Notes under the pieces: model-generated
Databases searched by the model: none
Seen by the model: the letters and a program-made list of their open reading frames with translations, nothing else
Told to the model about the DNA's origin: nothing
Shown here: piece by piece, positions 1-11,423 of the stretch
How positions within the stretch are numbered: the stretch's first letter is position 1
Layout: the number at the start of each line of letters is the position of its first letter
Origin: Cyprinodon diabolis
Taxonomy: Eukaryota; Chordata; Actinopteri; Cyprinodontiformes; Cyprinodontidae
Reading direction: 5' to 3'
Assembly (NCBI GenBank): GCA_030533445.1
Contig: CM060065.1
Location: 50,283,464-50,347,463 of the forward strand
DNA length: 64,000 nucleotides
Position numbers and translations under genes: made by a program

Positions 1-220
1 CTTCAGCATCCGCTGACCCCGCTCCGTCAGTTTACGTGGCCTACCACTTCGTGGCTGAGTTGCTGTCGTTCCCAAACACTTCCATTTTCTTATAATACAG
101 CTGACAGTTGACTGTGGAATATTTAGGAGCGAGGAAATTTCACGACTGGATTTGTTGCACAGGTGGCATCCTATCACAGTTCCACGCTGGAATTCACTGA
201 GCTCCTGAGAGCGACCCATT
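1..220 (-). CDS. Tc1-like transposase, N-terminal part
   Basis: An open frame of 73 codons begins at the ATG at 218-220 on the minus strand and leaves the window uninterrupted. It starts MGRSQELSEFQRGTVIGC and continues through SSREISSLL and STVSCIIRKW to GRPRKLTERG. This is the paired-like helix-turn-helix region that binds the inverted repeats in Tc1 transposases, followed by the GRPR motif that joins its two halves. The catalytic DDE domain would lie outside the window. The start was chosen because it aligns with the usual family start and follows a leader directly behind the inverted repeat. No stop or frameshift is visible, but with the C-terminus unseen I cannot say whether the copy is active; most teleost copies are dead. 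Confidence 0.85.
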
Positions 221-353
221 CTTTCACAAATGTTTGTAAAAACAGTCTGCATGCCTAGGTGCTTGAATTTATACACCTGTGGCCATGGAAGTGATTGGAA
301 CACCTGATTCCAATAATTTGGATGGGTGAGCAAATACTTTTGGCAATATAGTG
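1..353 (-). mobile_element. Tc1/mariner element, 5' end, cut by window edge
   Basis: Reading on the minus strand, the element starts at 353 with a CACTATATTGCCAAAAG-type terminus directly beside a TA dinucleotide (354-355), the usual Tc1/mariner target. An untranslated leader of about 130 bp follows, then a transposase frame that runs off the window at base 1. The other terminus lies outside the window, so length and completeness cannot be judged. The family assignment rests on the terminus, the TA target and the transposase N-terminus. Confidence 0.85.
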
Positions 354-736
354 TATATAAGTAAATCTAAACAATGTATGTATAAAAATATATCTGCAAA
401 ATCTCTAATATTCAACAAAAAAATACTTAGTTAAGCATATTGTGCAAAACAACAATAAAAAAAATTAAACTCCTATCAGATTTATAGTTCCCACTCTGCA
501 GATCTAATAGAATCTGTCCTTAAATTACAGCCAAACCCATTTACACAGTAACAGATAAAAACATTTAGATAAACCAAACATTACCGCCTCATATCTTAGT
601 CAATAACCATTTCAGACGGAACTATTCAGACTTGTATTATATTAAACTGAACTTCCAATTTTCACCACTGTTCTGTGCCAAGTAACATTTCCTCTGATCA
701 CGGAGCAAATCCCGATGATAAGACATTTGTTCTTTT

Positions 737-796
737 AATCAACCCCCCCACGCTCCAAGGTGTCCTGGTTTTCCCAAATGAAAATATGGTCACCCT
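737..796 (-). mobile_element. hAT element terminal fragment
   Basis: About 60 bp match, in inverted orientation, the left end of the complete hAT element at 44067-44937: the C-rich run, the CTCCAAGGTGTCCTGG block and the terminus TATGGTCACCCTA. No partner terminus or duplication is found nearby, so this is a broken-off end. Confidence 0.6.
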
Positions 797-799
797 ATT

Positions 800-1408
800 A
801 GTAGTAAAAGTAACTATTGCGTTACTTTTGCGAGTGTATGAAATTAATAACTGGGGATGTCTAATTCTGAAATCCTGTGTTTGGGTTGTTATAGATACTG
901 CAACATGTAGCTATATCCATCCATCCATCCATCCATCCATCCATCCATCCATCCATCCATCCATCCATCCATCCATCCATCCATCCATATTTCTCCCTTT
1001 CTCCATATAGGCTTATGATTGTTCACACTCTCCGTAGTTCCCCTGTGGCGCGAGCATTTCCTGTCGCTTGCGCGGTGAATCGTGCCACCGCGCTGTGCGG
1101 AGATGCAGGGGAAACCGTATCTGATGGGGAAACGCAGCTCAACCTAACACCAGTATTTCAATCTGGAAAACGCCGTTATGCTGCTGGATCCTCCTCACTC
1201 TCCATCCTCCCCTCTCTCATGATGCGCGCACGAGTCCTATCATGAAAAAAGGTTAATTGTGCGACCTGAGTAACGTCCAGTAACGCGGTGTCGGCAATTG
1301 TAACTGCGTTATAGTTACAGTAAGAGTAATAATTTTGATTACTCCTTACTAAAAAAGGTAGCGGCGTTAGTAACGCGTTACTTTCAACGCTGTTACTCTC
1401 ATTACTGG
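800..1408. mobile_element. hAT-like MITE remnant rich in GTAACGCGTTAC
   Basis: The right part (about 1250-1408) contains repeated GTTACT/AGTAAC blocks and a GTAACGCGTTAC core ending in CTCATTACTG, the pattern of a very common teleost non-autonomous repeat. A shorter AGTAACTATTGCGTTACTTTTG block at 807-831 may be the opposite end. Between them lie the (CCAT)n array and a GC-rich stretch. The left boundary is uncertain and no target duplication was found. Confidence 0.45.
916..988 (+). repeat. (CCAT)n microsatellite
   Basis: About 18 uninterrupted CCAT units. Translated, it gives the artificial SIHP repeat of a short open frame. Such arrays commonly form at the 3' tails of teleost LINEs and SINEs. 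Confidence 0.97.
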
Positions 1409-2962
1409 TTATCAAAAGGACTGCAATCCATATAAGAGACAGGTAAAGTAACAGATGTTTAAAGTGGAAAAAAAATGGTTACCCACAGAACACCGTGTCT
1501 GCGAATGATGGCTCTAAATTCTATATGAGCAATATATGCAACTAGTTTCTTTTCTTCAGGACACACTGCATGTTCTAGTTTCATCACCAGTATTTCATTC
1601 ACATGATAAACTGTGTCTAATATTCCTAATGTAATTCCGCTGTATTACACAACACATATGCTGTACGTAGATTGATTTATTTGGACTTCTTCTTCTGTTG
1701 TTTGACTTGTGTTGTAACTAATCTTTTGGGAACTACTTGACAAAAATCTGATCAGAAATATGTTGAGAGAGACAATAACATGTTCAGTGCATGTTTTCCC
1801 GACTGTATTAATATGTTTGTGGACATGATTATGCTTTTAGCTAGATAATGACTGAAGTTCTCTTACCCCATTTTCCAAAAAAGGGTCAATTATTTAACAT
1901 ACGTAGTTCAAATGTAAATAGGATTGCATGATATTAATTATTCAGCAAACGTATATTGGAATATGTTTCAATGCACACAGCACAACACAATCTAAAACAT
2001 GTAAGCTCAAATGATCAGAATAGCTAAAATGTTGAAATTCTGCGTAAAAACTAACAGCTTGTTTGTATGTTTAAATATTCTTTTACTGTCTGACGCAACC
2101 TGTTGCAAGAACACACAATATGGGCAGGATTACTGCTGGTAGATAGGCATATAGGATTAGGGGAAAAAAGTAATTTATCCCCCTCCTGACAATTAGAGCA
2201 TATTATCTTTGTAATTACTATTATTATCACAATTAAAAGGGAAAGCATTTGTGAAAAGTGGTGTTCAGGACACTGCACATTACCCCCTTATTATGTTAAA
2301 ATTCTTATTAAAAATCTGAAAGTGCAATTATGTCAGCTGGCGAAGAGTCATTAAATCCAGTATGAAAGCGTCCCTGATATCAAATGGGGAGATTGTGCCT
2401 CTCTTCAAGTCTAACTCTCTCCACAGTACAGCAAAGCTTTGTCACGCTCTGCAAAGGCTCAACAAAGGACACTGTGGTCCCATTAGCCAAGTAAACAAAT
2501 CAGAGAGTGAAATGAGATGCTTTTTTTTACTGAAACAATGGTTTTCCCATAGGAGAAAATATGGCTAGAGATGAAACCCAATAAGAAAGCACAAACTCTA
2601 CTAGAAACACTGTGAATAGAGGTTTCAGAGAAGCAGGCAATATTCATGCAAATAGAATGGGGGAAAAAAATCTGTTGATGATTATTTGTCTGAAACGATT
2701 ATGTGCTGTTTGGGCTTTACAAGCAATTCTGGGAAGTACAGTGTAATATTCACAGCAAGAGACATGCTTTCATAAGGTTTTCAGAAGCAAAATCTGATCC
2801 AAAGGTGGTTTCCACCAGCAACTGCACATTAGGCTTTTATAGCCAATTCATATTGCTGTGAAAATATATTTCCTCTCCCTTACAGATTTCTAACATTTTT
2901 GCTCCTTTTTCACACTCACGTAAATGTCCCAGTTCAGCAAAATTATTATTTCAAACAAGGAT
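1409..2962. other. No gene seen
   Basis: AT-rich sequence with short random open frames only. I recognise no transposon terminus, exon or RNA gene. Confidence 0.6.
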
Positions 2963-2964
2963 TA

Positions 2965-4087
2965 CCGTATTTTCACGACTATAAGGCACATATAAACGTC
3001 TTTTTTTTCCCTCAAAATGTGCGGTGCACCCTGTATGTGTGTTGTTACTGCGGACGTTGTTGAGACCGTCATGAGAACGTTAAAGGGGGAAGTGTGGGCG
3101 TGGATTGTGTGTAAAAGAACAGGTATGTGCTTTATGCAGAACATTGTTGTCTTAACAACCCTGAAAATGGCAGAGAGACACGCCTATGAAGCACAGTTTA
3201 AACTGAAGGCTATCAGCTACGCAGAGGAACATGGAAATCGAGCGGAAGAAATGAATATTAAACATTTTCAAAGAGGTCTGTCGTGGTGCTTTCGTTTTAT
3301 GAAACGGTGCAATTTTTCCATCCGGACCAGGACTACAGTAGCTCAGCAACATCCGGCGGATTATAATGAAAAGCTGACGAGGTTCCATGCCTACTGCAGC
3401 AAACACATCGCCGACAAACGCATCCAGCCAAGCCACATCACCAGCATGGACGAGGTGCCGCTCACTTTCGACATCCCGGTGAATCACACGGTGGAGAAGA
3501 AGGGGACCAGCACGGTAGCGATACACACAACGGGGTATGAAAAGGCCTCGTTTACTGTTGTGCTTGGCTGCCACGCAAATGGACAGAAACTGCCGCCTAT
3601 GGTGATTTTTAAGCGAAAGATTTTGCCTAAAGAGACTTTTCCAGCTGGAGTCGTTATTAAGGCAAATGAAAAGGTGTTTTTTTTTCCACGCATCACCATC
3701 GCTGTTAATCTGTGACTCCATGTGTGCCCATCTCACAGCCGATGTGAAAAAAAAAGGTGAAACAAATGAACGCTGTGCTTGCTGCTATTCCGGGAGCGCC
3801 GGGCAAGTTACGCCACAGTTTGCGGATGGATTGTAGATGCTTGGGCTAACGTGTCTGCTGGCACTGTTGTTTGAACTTTTGCAAAAGCCGGCATCATTTC
3901 CGAGGAGCCGCACGGCACAGAAAGTGACTCTGACAGCGAAGAAGGGGAAATTGGCATGTCTGATTTAGCGCAGCTGTTTAATTCAGAAACAGAGGATGAT
4001 GACTTCGATGGGTTAGGGTTAAATACAGTAATGGCACACATAACTGAGACTGCGCCTTTTAGTACGGTGCGCCTTATGGTCGTACGG
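2965..4087 (+). mobile_element. Tigger/pogo-like DNA transposon, internally deleted
   Basis: Both ends are visible. The left begins CCGTATTTTCACGACTATAAGGC and the right ends GCCTTATGGTCGTACGG, an imperfect inverted repeat sharing the CGAC-ATAAGGC core. TA dinucleotides flank both sides (2963-2964 and 4088-4089), as expected for the Tc1/mariner/pogo superfamily. Only about 1.1 kb long, the copy is well short of a full element and its transposase is broken, so it could only have moved in trans. Confidence 0.85.
3167..4025 (+). pseudogene. Tigger/pogo-like DDE transposase, broken
   Basis: The reading frame starts at 3167 with MAERHAYEAQFKLKAISYA, the beginning of the N-terminal helix-turn-helix of a teleost pogo/Tigger-type transposase. 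After about 25 residues (HGNRA) it jumps to sequence from the second CENP-B-like DNA-binding half (LSWCFRFMKR), so most of the DNA-binding region is deleted. The catalytic start is present: TSMDEVPLTFD holds the first aspartate, followed by GTSTVAIHTTGYEK and VVLGCHANGQKLPPMVIFKRK. The frame stops at 3715 after a further deletion. Other frames continue with LLICDSMCAHL (second aspartate) and a C-terminal acidic tail (SDSDSEEGEIGMSDLAQLF) to about 4020. Two deletions plus frameshifts make it non-functional. Confidence 0.85.
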
Positions 4088-4289
4088 TACCTGAATGAGG
4101 CTTTAAAACCAACCTGGCCTTATATGAAAATGTAATTGCTCTTAAACTTTATTACTGGCTATAGCAGCGACTTCTATAAAAAATACAGTAGATACCTACA
4201 AAACAATTTGTTTCACTTATGAGCTAAAAGCGTTGCTATGATCTGACAGTAAAATATTGTAGTAAAATACTGCCTGACTTCTGCCAGTG

Positions 4290-4405
4290 TGCTCCAGGCC
4301 AGCTCAGATAGCATGGGATTAATTACCACCGTTATGCTGATGATGCTCAGCTGTATTTGTCCATTGATCCTGATAGTGTTAACTCTAGTGTTTTTTATGA
4401 ACTTT
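4290..4405 (+). pseudogene. L2 LINE reverse-transcriptase scrap
   Basis: From 4315 the sequence translates as GINYHRYADDAQLYLSIDPD, the catalytic box of an L2/CR1-clade reverse transcriptase, with YADD at 4333-4344. Only about 25-30 residues are recognisable, and upstream and downstream frames decay at once. It lies 200 bp beyond the Tigger-like element. It compares directly with the YADD segment of the longer L2 copy at 13385-16245. Confidence 0.75.
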
Positions 4406-4975
4406 TGACATGTTTCAGATAAATTCAACCCTGATAAGGGTTAAATTTAAATGAGTGTTGTTTCAACTCTCTTAAGGTGTTAACTGTTTAGCTCTTTCAA
4501 AAGTGTTATTTCAACTGGATCTAGGGAGGACCAATATCGACACTTTAAAAGTGCTGAATTTACCTCCCTGGGAGTTGAATTACCACTTCCAATTTTGCTG
4601 TACAGAGCTGCAAGGAATATCTTGATAATGTCAGTCATGCTCTCCTATGCACTGCTCACCCTCACCCACAAGACCCTTAGCCATCTATGCTAAACTTACA
4701 TCAATTGCAGAGAAGATTATGGGTGTAAGGTGACCGTCCATGTCTTCTAAAATTAAACTTGTCTGGCTTTGGCACCTCCATCTGTGTGCAGGGCAGAGGA
4801 GACTCTCCAAGCAGTAACCACCACATAGCAGTTCTTAGACATGCCTGTCAGAGTATTGATCCTCTCTGGTATCGTGTGCAGTAGGACTTGCATTAACTCA
4901 AGACAAGTTGACATCTCAGACCCATTAAGGCACAGATGACCTTAAAGGAAAAATGCAGCCCACCTTTAAAGAATC

Positions 4976-5025
<50 letters not shown>

Positions 5026-5373
5026 TTTAATTGATGGAGTTCACATTGGCTGACAGCAGTATGCATGCCTTCCTGGAATTTTATCCATATGTTTTTATCT
5101 TATCTGTAGTGCTTTGTTGTAGAGTGAATGAAAATTACACATTCATTTTTACAAAAAAAAAAAAACGGCTGTGTGTATTTGGATTCAGCCCTGTAAGTTA
5201 ATACTTATAGAACTATCTTTAACTGAACTCACAATTGTAAGTCTTTGGGACGCTGTTTTTACTAGTCTTGAAATTTTTGATTTTTTGAGTTTTTGATTCT
5301 TATCATCAGTTCTTTAAAAAATAGTTTGTTCTAAAGCTTTCCTAGGCCCTTTTCAAAGAGGAATTTACTTTGC
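4406..5373. other. No gene seen; repetitive GTGTTAACT-type sequence
   Basis: About 4440-4600 holds repeated AGTGTT / TTAACT / TTTCAACT words of the kind seen in degenerate teleost MITEs, but no boundaries could be set. The rest is AT-rich and unrecognised apart from the (TA)n run. Confidence 0.4.
4977..5018. repeat. (TA)n microsatellite
   Basis: About 20 TA units followed by a T-run. Confidence 0.97.
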
Positions 5374-6617
5374 CTGTTTCTCAATTCACAAGAACACGAG
5401 TACGGACTCGTGTCCTCACCAAAGATGTCCTTGAGAAGAACACAGGAAACTGTGGACTTGGGAGAACGGGAGCATGCAGCATAAATATGGGTCAATTGGA
5501 ACAGAGCGTACTCGGCTTGTCTGTAGCTGCATTTCAACTCCTGTTATTAATAGTCTCTAAATAATAATAAATTAAAAAAAAATAAATTCTGAATTTTTTT
5601 CATTTAGTGGAGGAATAATAATTAACACAGTTAGATAAACACAAATCAAATAAACATTTTGCCAAATAAAACAAAAAACTTGCCATCAGACCCAGCGGTC
5701 CTTCACACACAGCTATGCTGAGAGAGGGCTGCTGCAGACGGGCTGAGGTTAGACCTGACCATGACTAACTGGATGTGCTCTCTTCATCCTCTGACATGGG
5801 AGCTGGCTCGGAGCTCGTCTGCCTGGCTGTGTGTTTCCTGGACGGGGCCGCCTTTTACAGCTGCTTTTTGTATCTCTGCTTCTGTTTCCTTGAACCCCAG
5901 TCGGCCTCGGCAGATGGCCGCTCACACTGAGCCTGGTTCTGCTGGAGGTTTCTTCCTGTTAAAAGGGAGTTTTTCCTCTCCACTGTCGCTACAAGCATGC
6001 TTAGTGTGAGGGATTGTATTTGAGTCAATGAGTCAATGCAATCAACTGGTTTTCCTTAGATAGAAAACTTTGTATCAATTTGACTGTATGATCTGGTTGA
6101 ACTGTAAAGTGCCTTGAGATGACATGATGTGAATTGGAGCTATATAAATAAACTGAATTGAATTGAATTGTAGCCTCGGAGGTCCGCTGGCGGCCGCGGT
6201 CCTCTCAACTTCGGAATTTCTTTTTTAAATGGCGCATTAAATTGGTAATTGGGCCATATAGTGACACTTAAAAGTATAATGTTCTCACCTCGAAGGATCT
6301 TAAAGTGTACTTTTATTGAACAACGGCAACAAAAAAAGAGAACTTTTAACTTAATACTAATACTAAGCTGTGTGAGCGCTCCGCTGGAACATGCTGCTGC
6401 CGCAGTGCATGCTGGGACAGTTGTCAATCTCAAGAATGGACAATTCTGTTCTGATGCATACTCAGTAAATAGGGAGGGGTGAGAACAACATCTGGGGACT
6501 TTGTCCGTTCTCAGTCTGCTGTTCTTGTGAAATGGAACAGTACTAGGGCTGAGGTTGATGACGTTTAACGAGTACACGAGAACATTAGAATGCACAAGTA
6601 CACATATTGAGAAACAG
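5374..6617. mobile_element. Non-autonomous DNA element with CTGTTTCTCAAT ends
   Basis: The left end reads CTGTTTCTCAATTCACAAG and the right end reads ATTGAGAAACAG, a perfect 12-bp inverted repeat. Both subterminal regions carry ACGAGTAC / GTACACGAG words, so the similarity extends inwards. No target duplication is clear, and the superfamily is unassigned. The interior contains an L2 3' end in plus orientation, probably a later insertion, and no transposase frame. Confidence 0.6.
5757..6171 (+). mobile_element. L2 LINE 3' UTR fragment
   Basis: It matches the 3' UTR of the L2 copy at 13385-14094: TGGATGTGCTCTC, the CCTGGACGGGGCCGCC block, GGAGTTTTTCCTCTCCACTG, CAAGCATGCTTAGTGTGAG, GTGCCTTGAGATGACATG, and the 3'-terminal repeats of TGAAT. 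It is 5'-truncated like most LINE insertions and lies inside the CTGTTTCTCAAT element. The short open frame here is untranslated LINE sequence. Confidence 0.85.
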
Positions 6618-8075
6618 CTTTTGATTTAAACTATTCCATTTTAGCTCTGACTGCCCAAAGGTGAACATCTGCCACAGTGTTAAACTTTTTATCCGTTTAC
6701 ATGTTTTGTCCACTTTCACTGAGCATAAAAGTATTATAAAAGGTATTCAACTCTGACCATCTTTACCAGTCCTACTAAAGGCAAGCACAGGGTGATGCTG
6801 CCATTCCATAATCCTCGTTTGGGAGGCTGGGTTTAGAAAAACAGGCAAAGTGACATGTGGAAAACTGCAGATTAATCTTCTATAGGTTTTCTTTTAACAT
6901 TGACTTCCTATTTGTTCCTTGTTCATAAAGCCAAGATTTTTGAGAGTGTTGAATAAAGATAACAGGTCAGCATTTTGTTTTTTCTGACCTGTGGATCCCT
7001 GCACTTCCTAAGCATACTAATCTTGCTTATTTGTCTTTACATGCTCAGCCTCTAAGTCTAGGAGGAGGCCGTGTCTTAAACGGCTTCTTGTTATGCAAAG
7101 AGTGATTGCTGAAAGGTCAAACCCAAATGCAATTGTTAAGGTTTCTTGAGATAAAAAGTTGGCTTTCAATTTGTCTTCATAATTAAACTGAGTTAACAAT
7201 ACATTAAAGGGTTTTCAATCTATGTGACTTTTTATTTTATTTACTGTAAAGTGGCACTTTAAAATACACTGAATAAAACTGAGTTTATATGTCTTGGTCT
7301 CCCATTAGCGGATAGAAGAATTAGAAGAAAGATTGACTGGAGCTCCATCGGCAATAATGAGGGCAAAGATATTGTTTGTTAGGTTGAAACAGTAGCAGAT
7401 CTCATAGACAAATGAACATTAAAAATTATATGTTTAATGCTACCACTGACCTATAGTCGTATGAAGAACATAGTTCATCCCATTAAAGAGTTGGCTCTTC
7501 ATTAAAGCAGTTATAACGTTTTGGTCGAATTTAGCTCCCACTAGTGGACAAAAGAAAATAAGAAATGTTTTACTTGGATTTTGGTGCTGTTGAGTTTAGA
7601 ACCTTGAAACAGACAAATATATTGTTTGATAATTCCACATTAAACACACATAAAGATCCTCGCAGGAATGTGCCGCATTATCAGAATATCAGCCTTGCAC
7701 AATTTGCACAAATATACAATCTAGTGTAGTTGCATCAACTTCCGTCTTTATAACAAATGGGGAAAGAGGGAAGTGACATATGCCGTAAAGCATTCTGCAC
7801 ATTTGTTGTTGTTTTGTATGCCAGGGTTACCTCCATCCTCCTCAAAATTGCTTAGTGACAGGTTCAGACCCTCTAGGACCATGACAGAGGTGTCATTCAA
7901 CTTGTAATAAGTCGACATATAATCATAAAAAAAAAAGTTATGAAAGTATATTTAGCTTGAAAAGTTACTTAGAGTTTGTTTAGGAGTTCATTAAATTTCA
8001 ATGTTCATCTCAGAAAATAAGGGGATATAGGTAAACATAAGCGAAATAAAATCAGATTTACTTTCTAAACAAAAG
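6618..8075. other. No gene seen
   Basis: AT-rich sequence without a recognised repeat boundary, exon or RNA gene. Confidence 0.55.
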
Positions 8076-8080
8076 ATACC

Positions 8081-8869
8081 TGTCAGAGATCAGAACAGAA
8101 GGATCAAGTAATTCGAGGTGGACAAAGCAGTTAGATTTCTCAAAACGCTTTATTAACAACAGGGTAGAATGCGTCGGTATTTAAGGCAGGAACCTCCGTA
8201 GGTGGAGACAGTAGATTAGTGACCATGTCTTTCTGGAAGTGGATGATCACAAAAGAGTTAGTCACTAACCTGGTTTTATAATTGAGTCTGAGTCCAGAGG
8301 TTGAGGATTGTTCTGTCCGACAGCTGCCAACGTGGCACAGTGGTTCCTGAACAGTGAGTCCCAGACACAGGTGGAGGTCAAAGGACAATCAGGAGATCAG
8401 AACTAAGCAAATGGATGTAGGAAGGATAATTCAGAGAGCGAAGCCAAAGCCGATGTCGAAGACATTGTCAGAGCCCCGATAACCAGTGAGGTGCCAACTT
8501 CTGTACCCAATGAGGCTGAGATGCTGGACAAGGGCAGGCAAATTCAGTGGCCAGGAAATGGTTTCAGTCAGTACAGAAGCAGGCAGAGATCAAGCAGGAG
8601 TCAGAAGACAGATCAGGCAAACAGATCAGACGGGAGCAGACAGTGTCCGAGTTAAGGAGGCAAATGGATCAGGAAGTCATTACACTAGTATACTAGACTA
8701 ATTCTCATCACATGGATCAAAATAATCTGGCATTGATTACTGGTCTGAAGGCTGCTTAAACAGAGGCTATTGCAGGTGGATCAGATAAGCGGATAATGAA
8801 AACTGAGCGGAGCTAAGCAGGTGTGTGAAATGAGTGATCAGATCAGGCATCAGTACCAAGATCATGACA
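8081..8869 (-). mobile_element. Solo LTR, 789 bp, with 5-bp duplication ATACC
   Basis: The segment begins TGTCAGAGAT and ends ATCATGACA, the TG...CA rule of LTRs. It is flanked by ATACC on both sides (8076-8080 and 8870-8874), a perfect 5-bp target duplication. On the minus strand an AATAAA signal lies at 8149-8154, close to the minus-strand 3' end, which sets the orientation. No coding sequence, primer-binding site or second LTR is present, so recombination between two LTRs has removed the interior. The duplication length fits Gypsy-, BEL- or Copia-type elements and does not decide between them. Confidence 0.85.
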
Positions 8870-8874
8870 ATACC

Positions 8875-9850
8875 AAATAATTATATATTGTTAGGAAAAC
8901 AACTAGTCTCATTCTTTTTGTTAAGACATGTCCTGTTTCTAGTCTCATACATCTTATGTTCCACACTGTCTTCTGTGAGCTGTTTGTTTCAAAGTGGTAT
9001 TTCGTTTACTTGTTTACCTGAAATTGTACTTAAACGTTGAAGTGTCCAAATATATTAGAAAAATACTCATGGACATTTATGTGTCCAGACTGTATTTCAT
9101 TTATAGTTTGGTGTTATAGAAGCCCCCGAAGTTCATTCATTATAATTATCAGAAATGTCAAAAATAGAAGTTTATTATTAGTTAATAGACTTAAGTTGTT
9201 CTAAGTCAGTGTTTGTGATTTGCTAAACTACATGTCTGCATCCTGCGAATGCTCTGCATTGATTCAGTGGACCAACATGGTATCTTCATTTATGAAAAAA
9301 AAAACTCATTTAGATTTCATCACCTAATCTCCACTGGAAGGCTAAGAATTATATCTGATACACTTAAATTTGTTTTCTCTAGTTGTGAATATATCTGTTG
9401 AGCGGGTTCATGTGTCTCTTTCTGCCCATCATACCTGAAAACAGCTGCTCCCTCCCACTGTCTTTATTACACATAATATTAATGTAGAGCAACCCGGCAC
9501 TTGACATTTTTATTGAGTTATTTACAAGGGAAAATAATGACACCAGGGTCTCAGGGCCAAACAAATAAATAAATCAGATCCCAAATCAAATAAGGGTGAT
9601 GTATGTGGAGCACACTGTTATTAGGTTAGGTGATAGGTGTCAGCGTTTACAGTGCCAGCTGTTGAGGCTTGCATGGGCTTGGAAGCCATTGGAATTCAAC
9701 TATTGCTTTTGTTTTGATTTATTCCTTTTTTTGACATCTGGTTCCACTTTTGACAAAAGAAAAAATGTCTTAAGTTCTATTAGACTGTTAGACAGTGAAC
9801 AATAATTTCTAGTAAAAGAATATGAGCTCTGTTCTATTTCCACAGACAGA
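8875..9850. other. No gene seen
   Basis: AT-rich; only short chance frames. Confidence 0.55.
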
Positions 9851-9854
9851 AAAA

Positions 9855-10290
9855 TTAAGAACACTGTCCATACTGTAAACATGATAGAGGCTCTGTTATG
9901 TCCTGGGGTTGCTTTGCTTCATCTTGCAGAGGGTGTCTTCAGTCTCTGCGAGGTAAAAACTGAAGGCATCAGTGGTTTCTAGATAGAAACGTGCTCCACG
10001 GTGTCAGAAAGCTTGATCTTAGTCATAGGTCAAGGCTCTTGCAACATAATGACCCAAAACACACAGTTAACACCCATGAAAGGCTAAAAGGGAAAACTTT
10101 GGACTTTTCTGAAGTGGCCAACTATGATCCTCCACCTAAATCCTTCTGATAATTGTAAGTAGATGAAACATGCTCAAAACGGCCCCCTATAATCCTCAGA
10201 CAACTGGAGCAGTTTGTTCACGAGGAGTGGACCTAATACCTGCTGAGGGGAGCAGAAGTCTTCGTGAAAGTTATAGAAATCATTTAATTG
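9855..10290 (+). pseudogene. Tc1-like transposase C-terminal remnant
   Basis: Starting at 9889, one frame gives GSVMSWGCFASS, the conserved stretch after the first catalytic aspartate of Tc1 transposases. About 150 bp later another frame gives LQHNDPKHTVNT, carrying the second catalytic aspartate in the DPKHT motif. Further on, decayed matches to the family's C-terminal region follow (ESYRNHL near 10270). Stops and frameshifts separate the blocks and no inverted repeat was recognised. This is a different and far older copy than the one at 1-353. Confidence 0.7.
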
Positions 10291-11414
10291 TTTTTAATAT
10301 CAAGTGAAGGATGCAATGATTTTTCTCCAGGAATTTTTCATGAGAAGTTTTTTTTTGATTTCTTAAGAAATGTTATTTATTTAAATTTTTTTCATATTCA
10401 TGTTATTTCTTTGACAATTGTTGACAGTTTTCTTTAATTAAATGTGAGGTTGAAACAACTTTCTCTACTTGTGCACATCAGATGAGGGAGTTAAGGGCTG
10501 TTAGAGTCAACTGAATTTTGACTGAAATGCTAAGTAAATAGTTTGACACTTGCCAAATATCATGTTATATATAGAATTTACATTTACACAGGCACATACG
10601 TAATATAAAGAGTCGGACCACCATGCTTTACATTAAAGAAATAACAGACAATATTTAAACACCCAGTCAGTAATAAGAACATAAATCCATAATATTATTT
10701 AAGCTTAGACAATAACTACGGAGACTGGACTCATGGGAAATCAACTGCAACTTTTTTTTTATAATCCTAGGTTTTTACAGACATTTATGTGTTTTTTTTT
10801 TAAATCTCTAACATGGCTCTCGGCTAAAGTTATGGAGAGATAAAGGTGTTTAGCAATTTGTGTCATTTCTGCTCATCAGTTTGTTGATTAAACACCCTGT
10901 TATCAGCAAACCCACATGTTATTCTTGAATATGTGTTAATTACAAATAAAAAGAGATAGCAAATAAACATTTTTTTTGGCAGTGATTTTGAGTTTTGAGT
11001 GATAAAGCTCGTCACCTTGTAGATGTATTTGTACCTATTAATTTTTTGTATTAATGTTTTGATCAACATATACCAGGAAGAATATATATATTATATATAT
11101 TTTTTTCTTCTCATTCCCTTTTCCACCATAGCATTGAACGAAATTCAATCCATCTCAAAGGCCCCTAATTCCACCTGTGAGAAATTTTACCCAAGTATAA
11201 ATGTATCTGTATCGTAAGGGGCTCAGTGAGTTGTTAGAGATAATTTGCTAAAAATAGAGGAAACACCAAGCAAAGGAGCAGGCAGCGCAGAGAGAAAGTT
11301 GCAGAGTAATTTTATTGTTTGTTTAAGTCTAATTCTAAAGAAAAGAAAGGCATATGGCATAACTGCTTGTCATATGACATCACAATCCTGTCATCTCTGG
11401 GACAGGATTATGAC
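10291..11414. other. No gene seen
   Basis: Very AT-rich. An ATTTTATTG motif at 11311-11319 inside a more GC-balanced stretch (11220-11410) could be the polyadenylation signal of an old minus-strand LTR, but no boundaries support this. Confidence 0.45.
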
Positions 11415-11423
11415 CTAAACAAT

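Noticed and set aside
675..1010. 111-codon frame with repeated SIHP
   Set aside because: The repeat is the translated CCAT microsatellite, and the upstream part is a hAT end.
3152..3736. 194-codon minus-strand frame
   Set aside because: It lies opposite the recognisable Tigger-like transposase and has no similarity of its own.
5761..6009. Open frame of 82 codons that could pass for a small protein; near-identical frames at 13545-13895, 18178-18540 and 57985-58332
   Set aside because: All are the same stretch of L2 3' UTR. Their similarity comes from shared LINE origin, not from a protein family.
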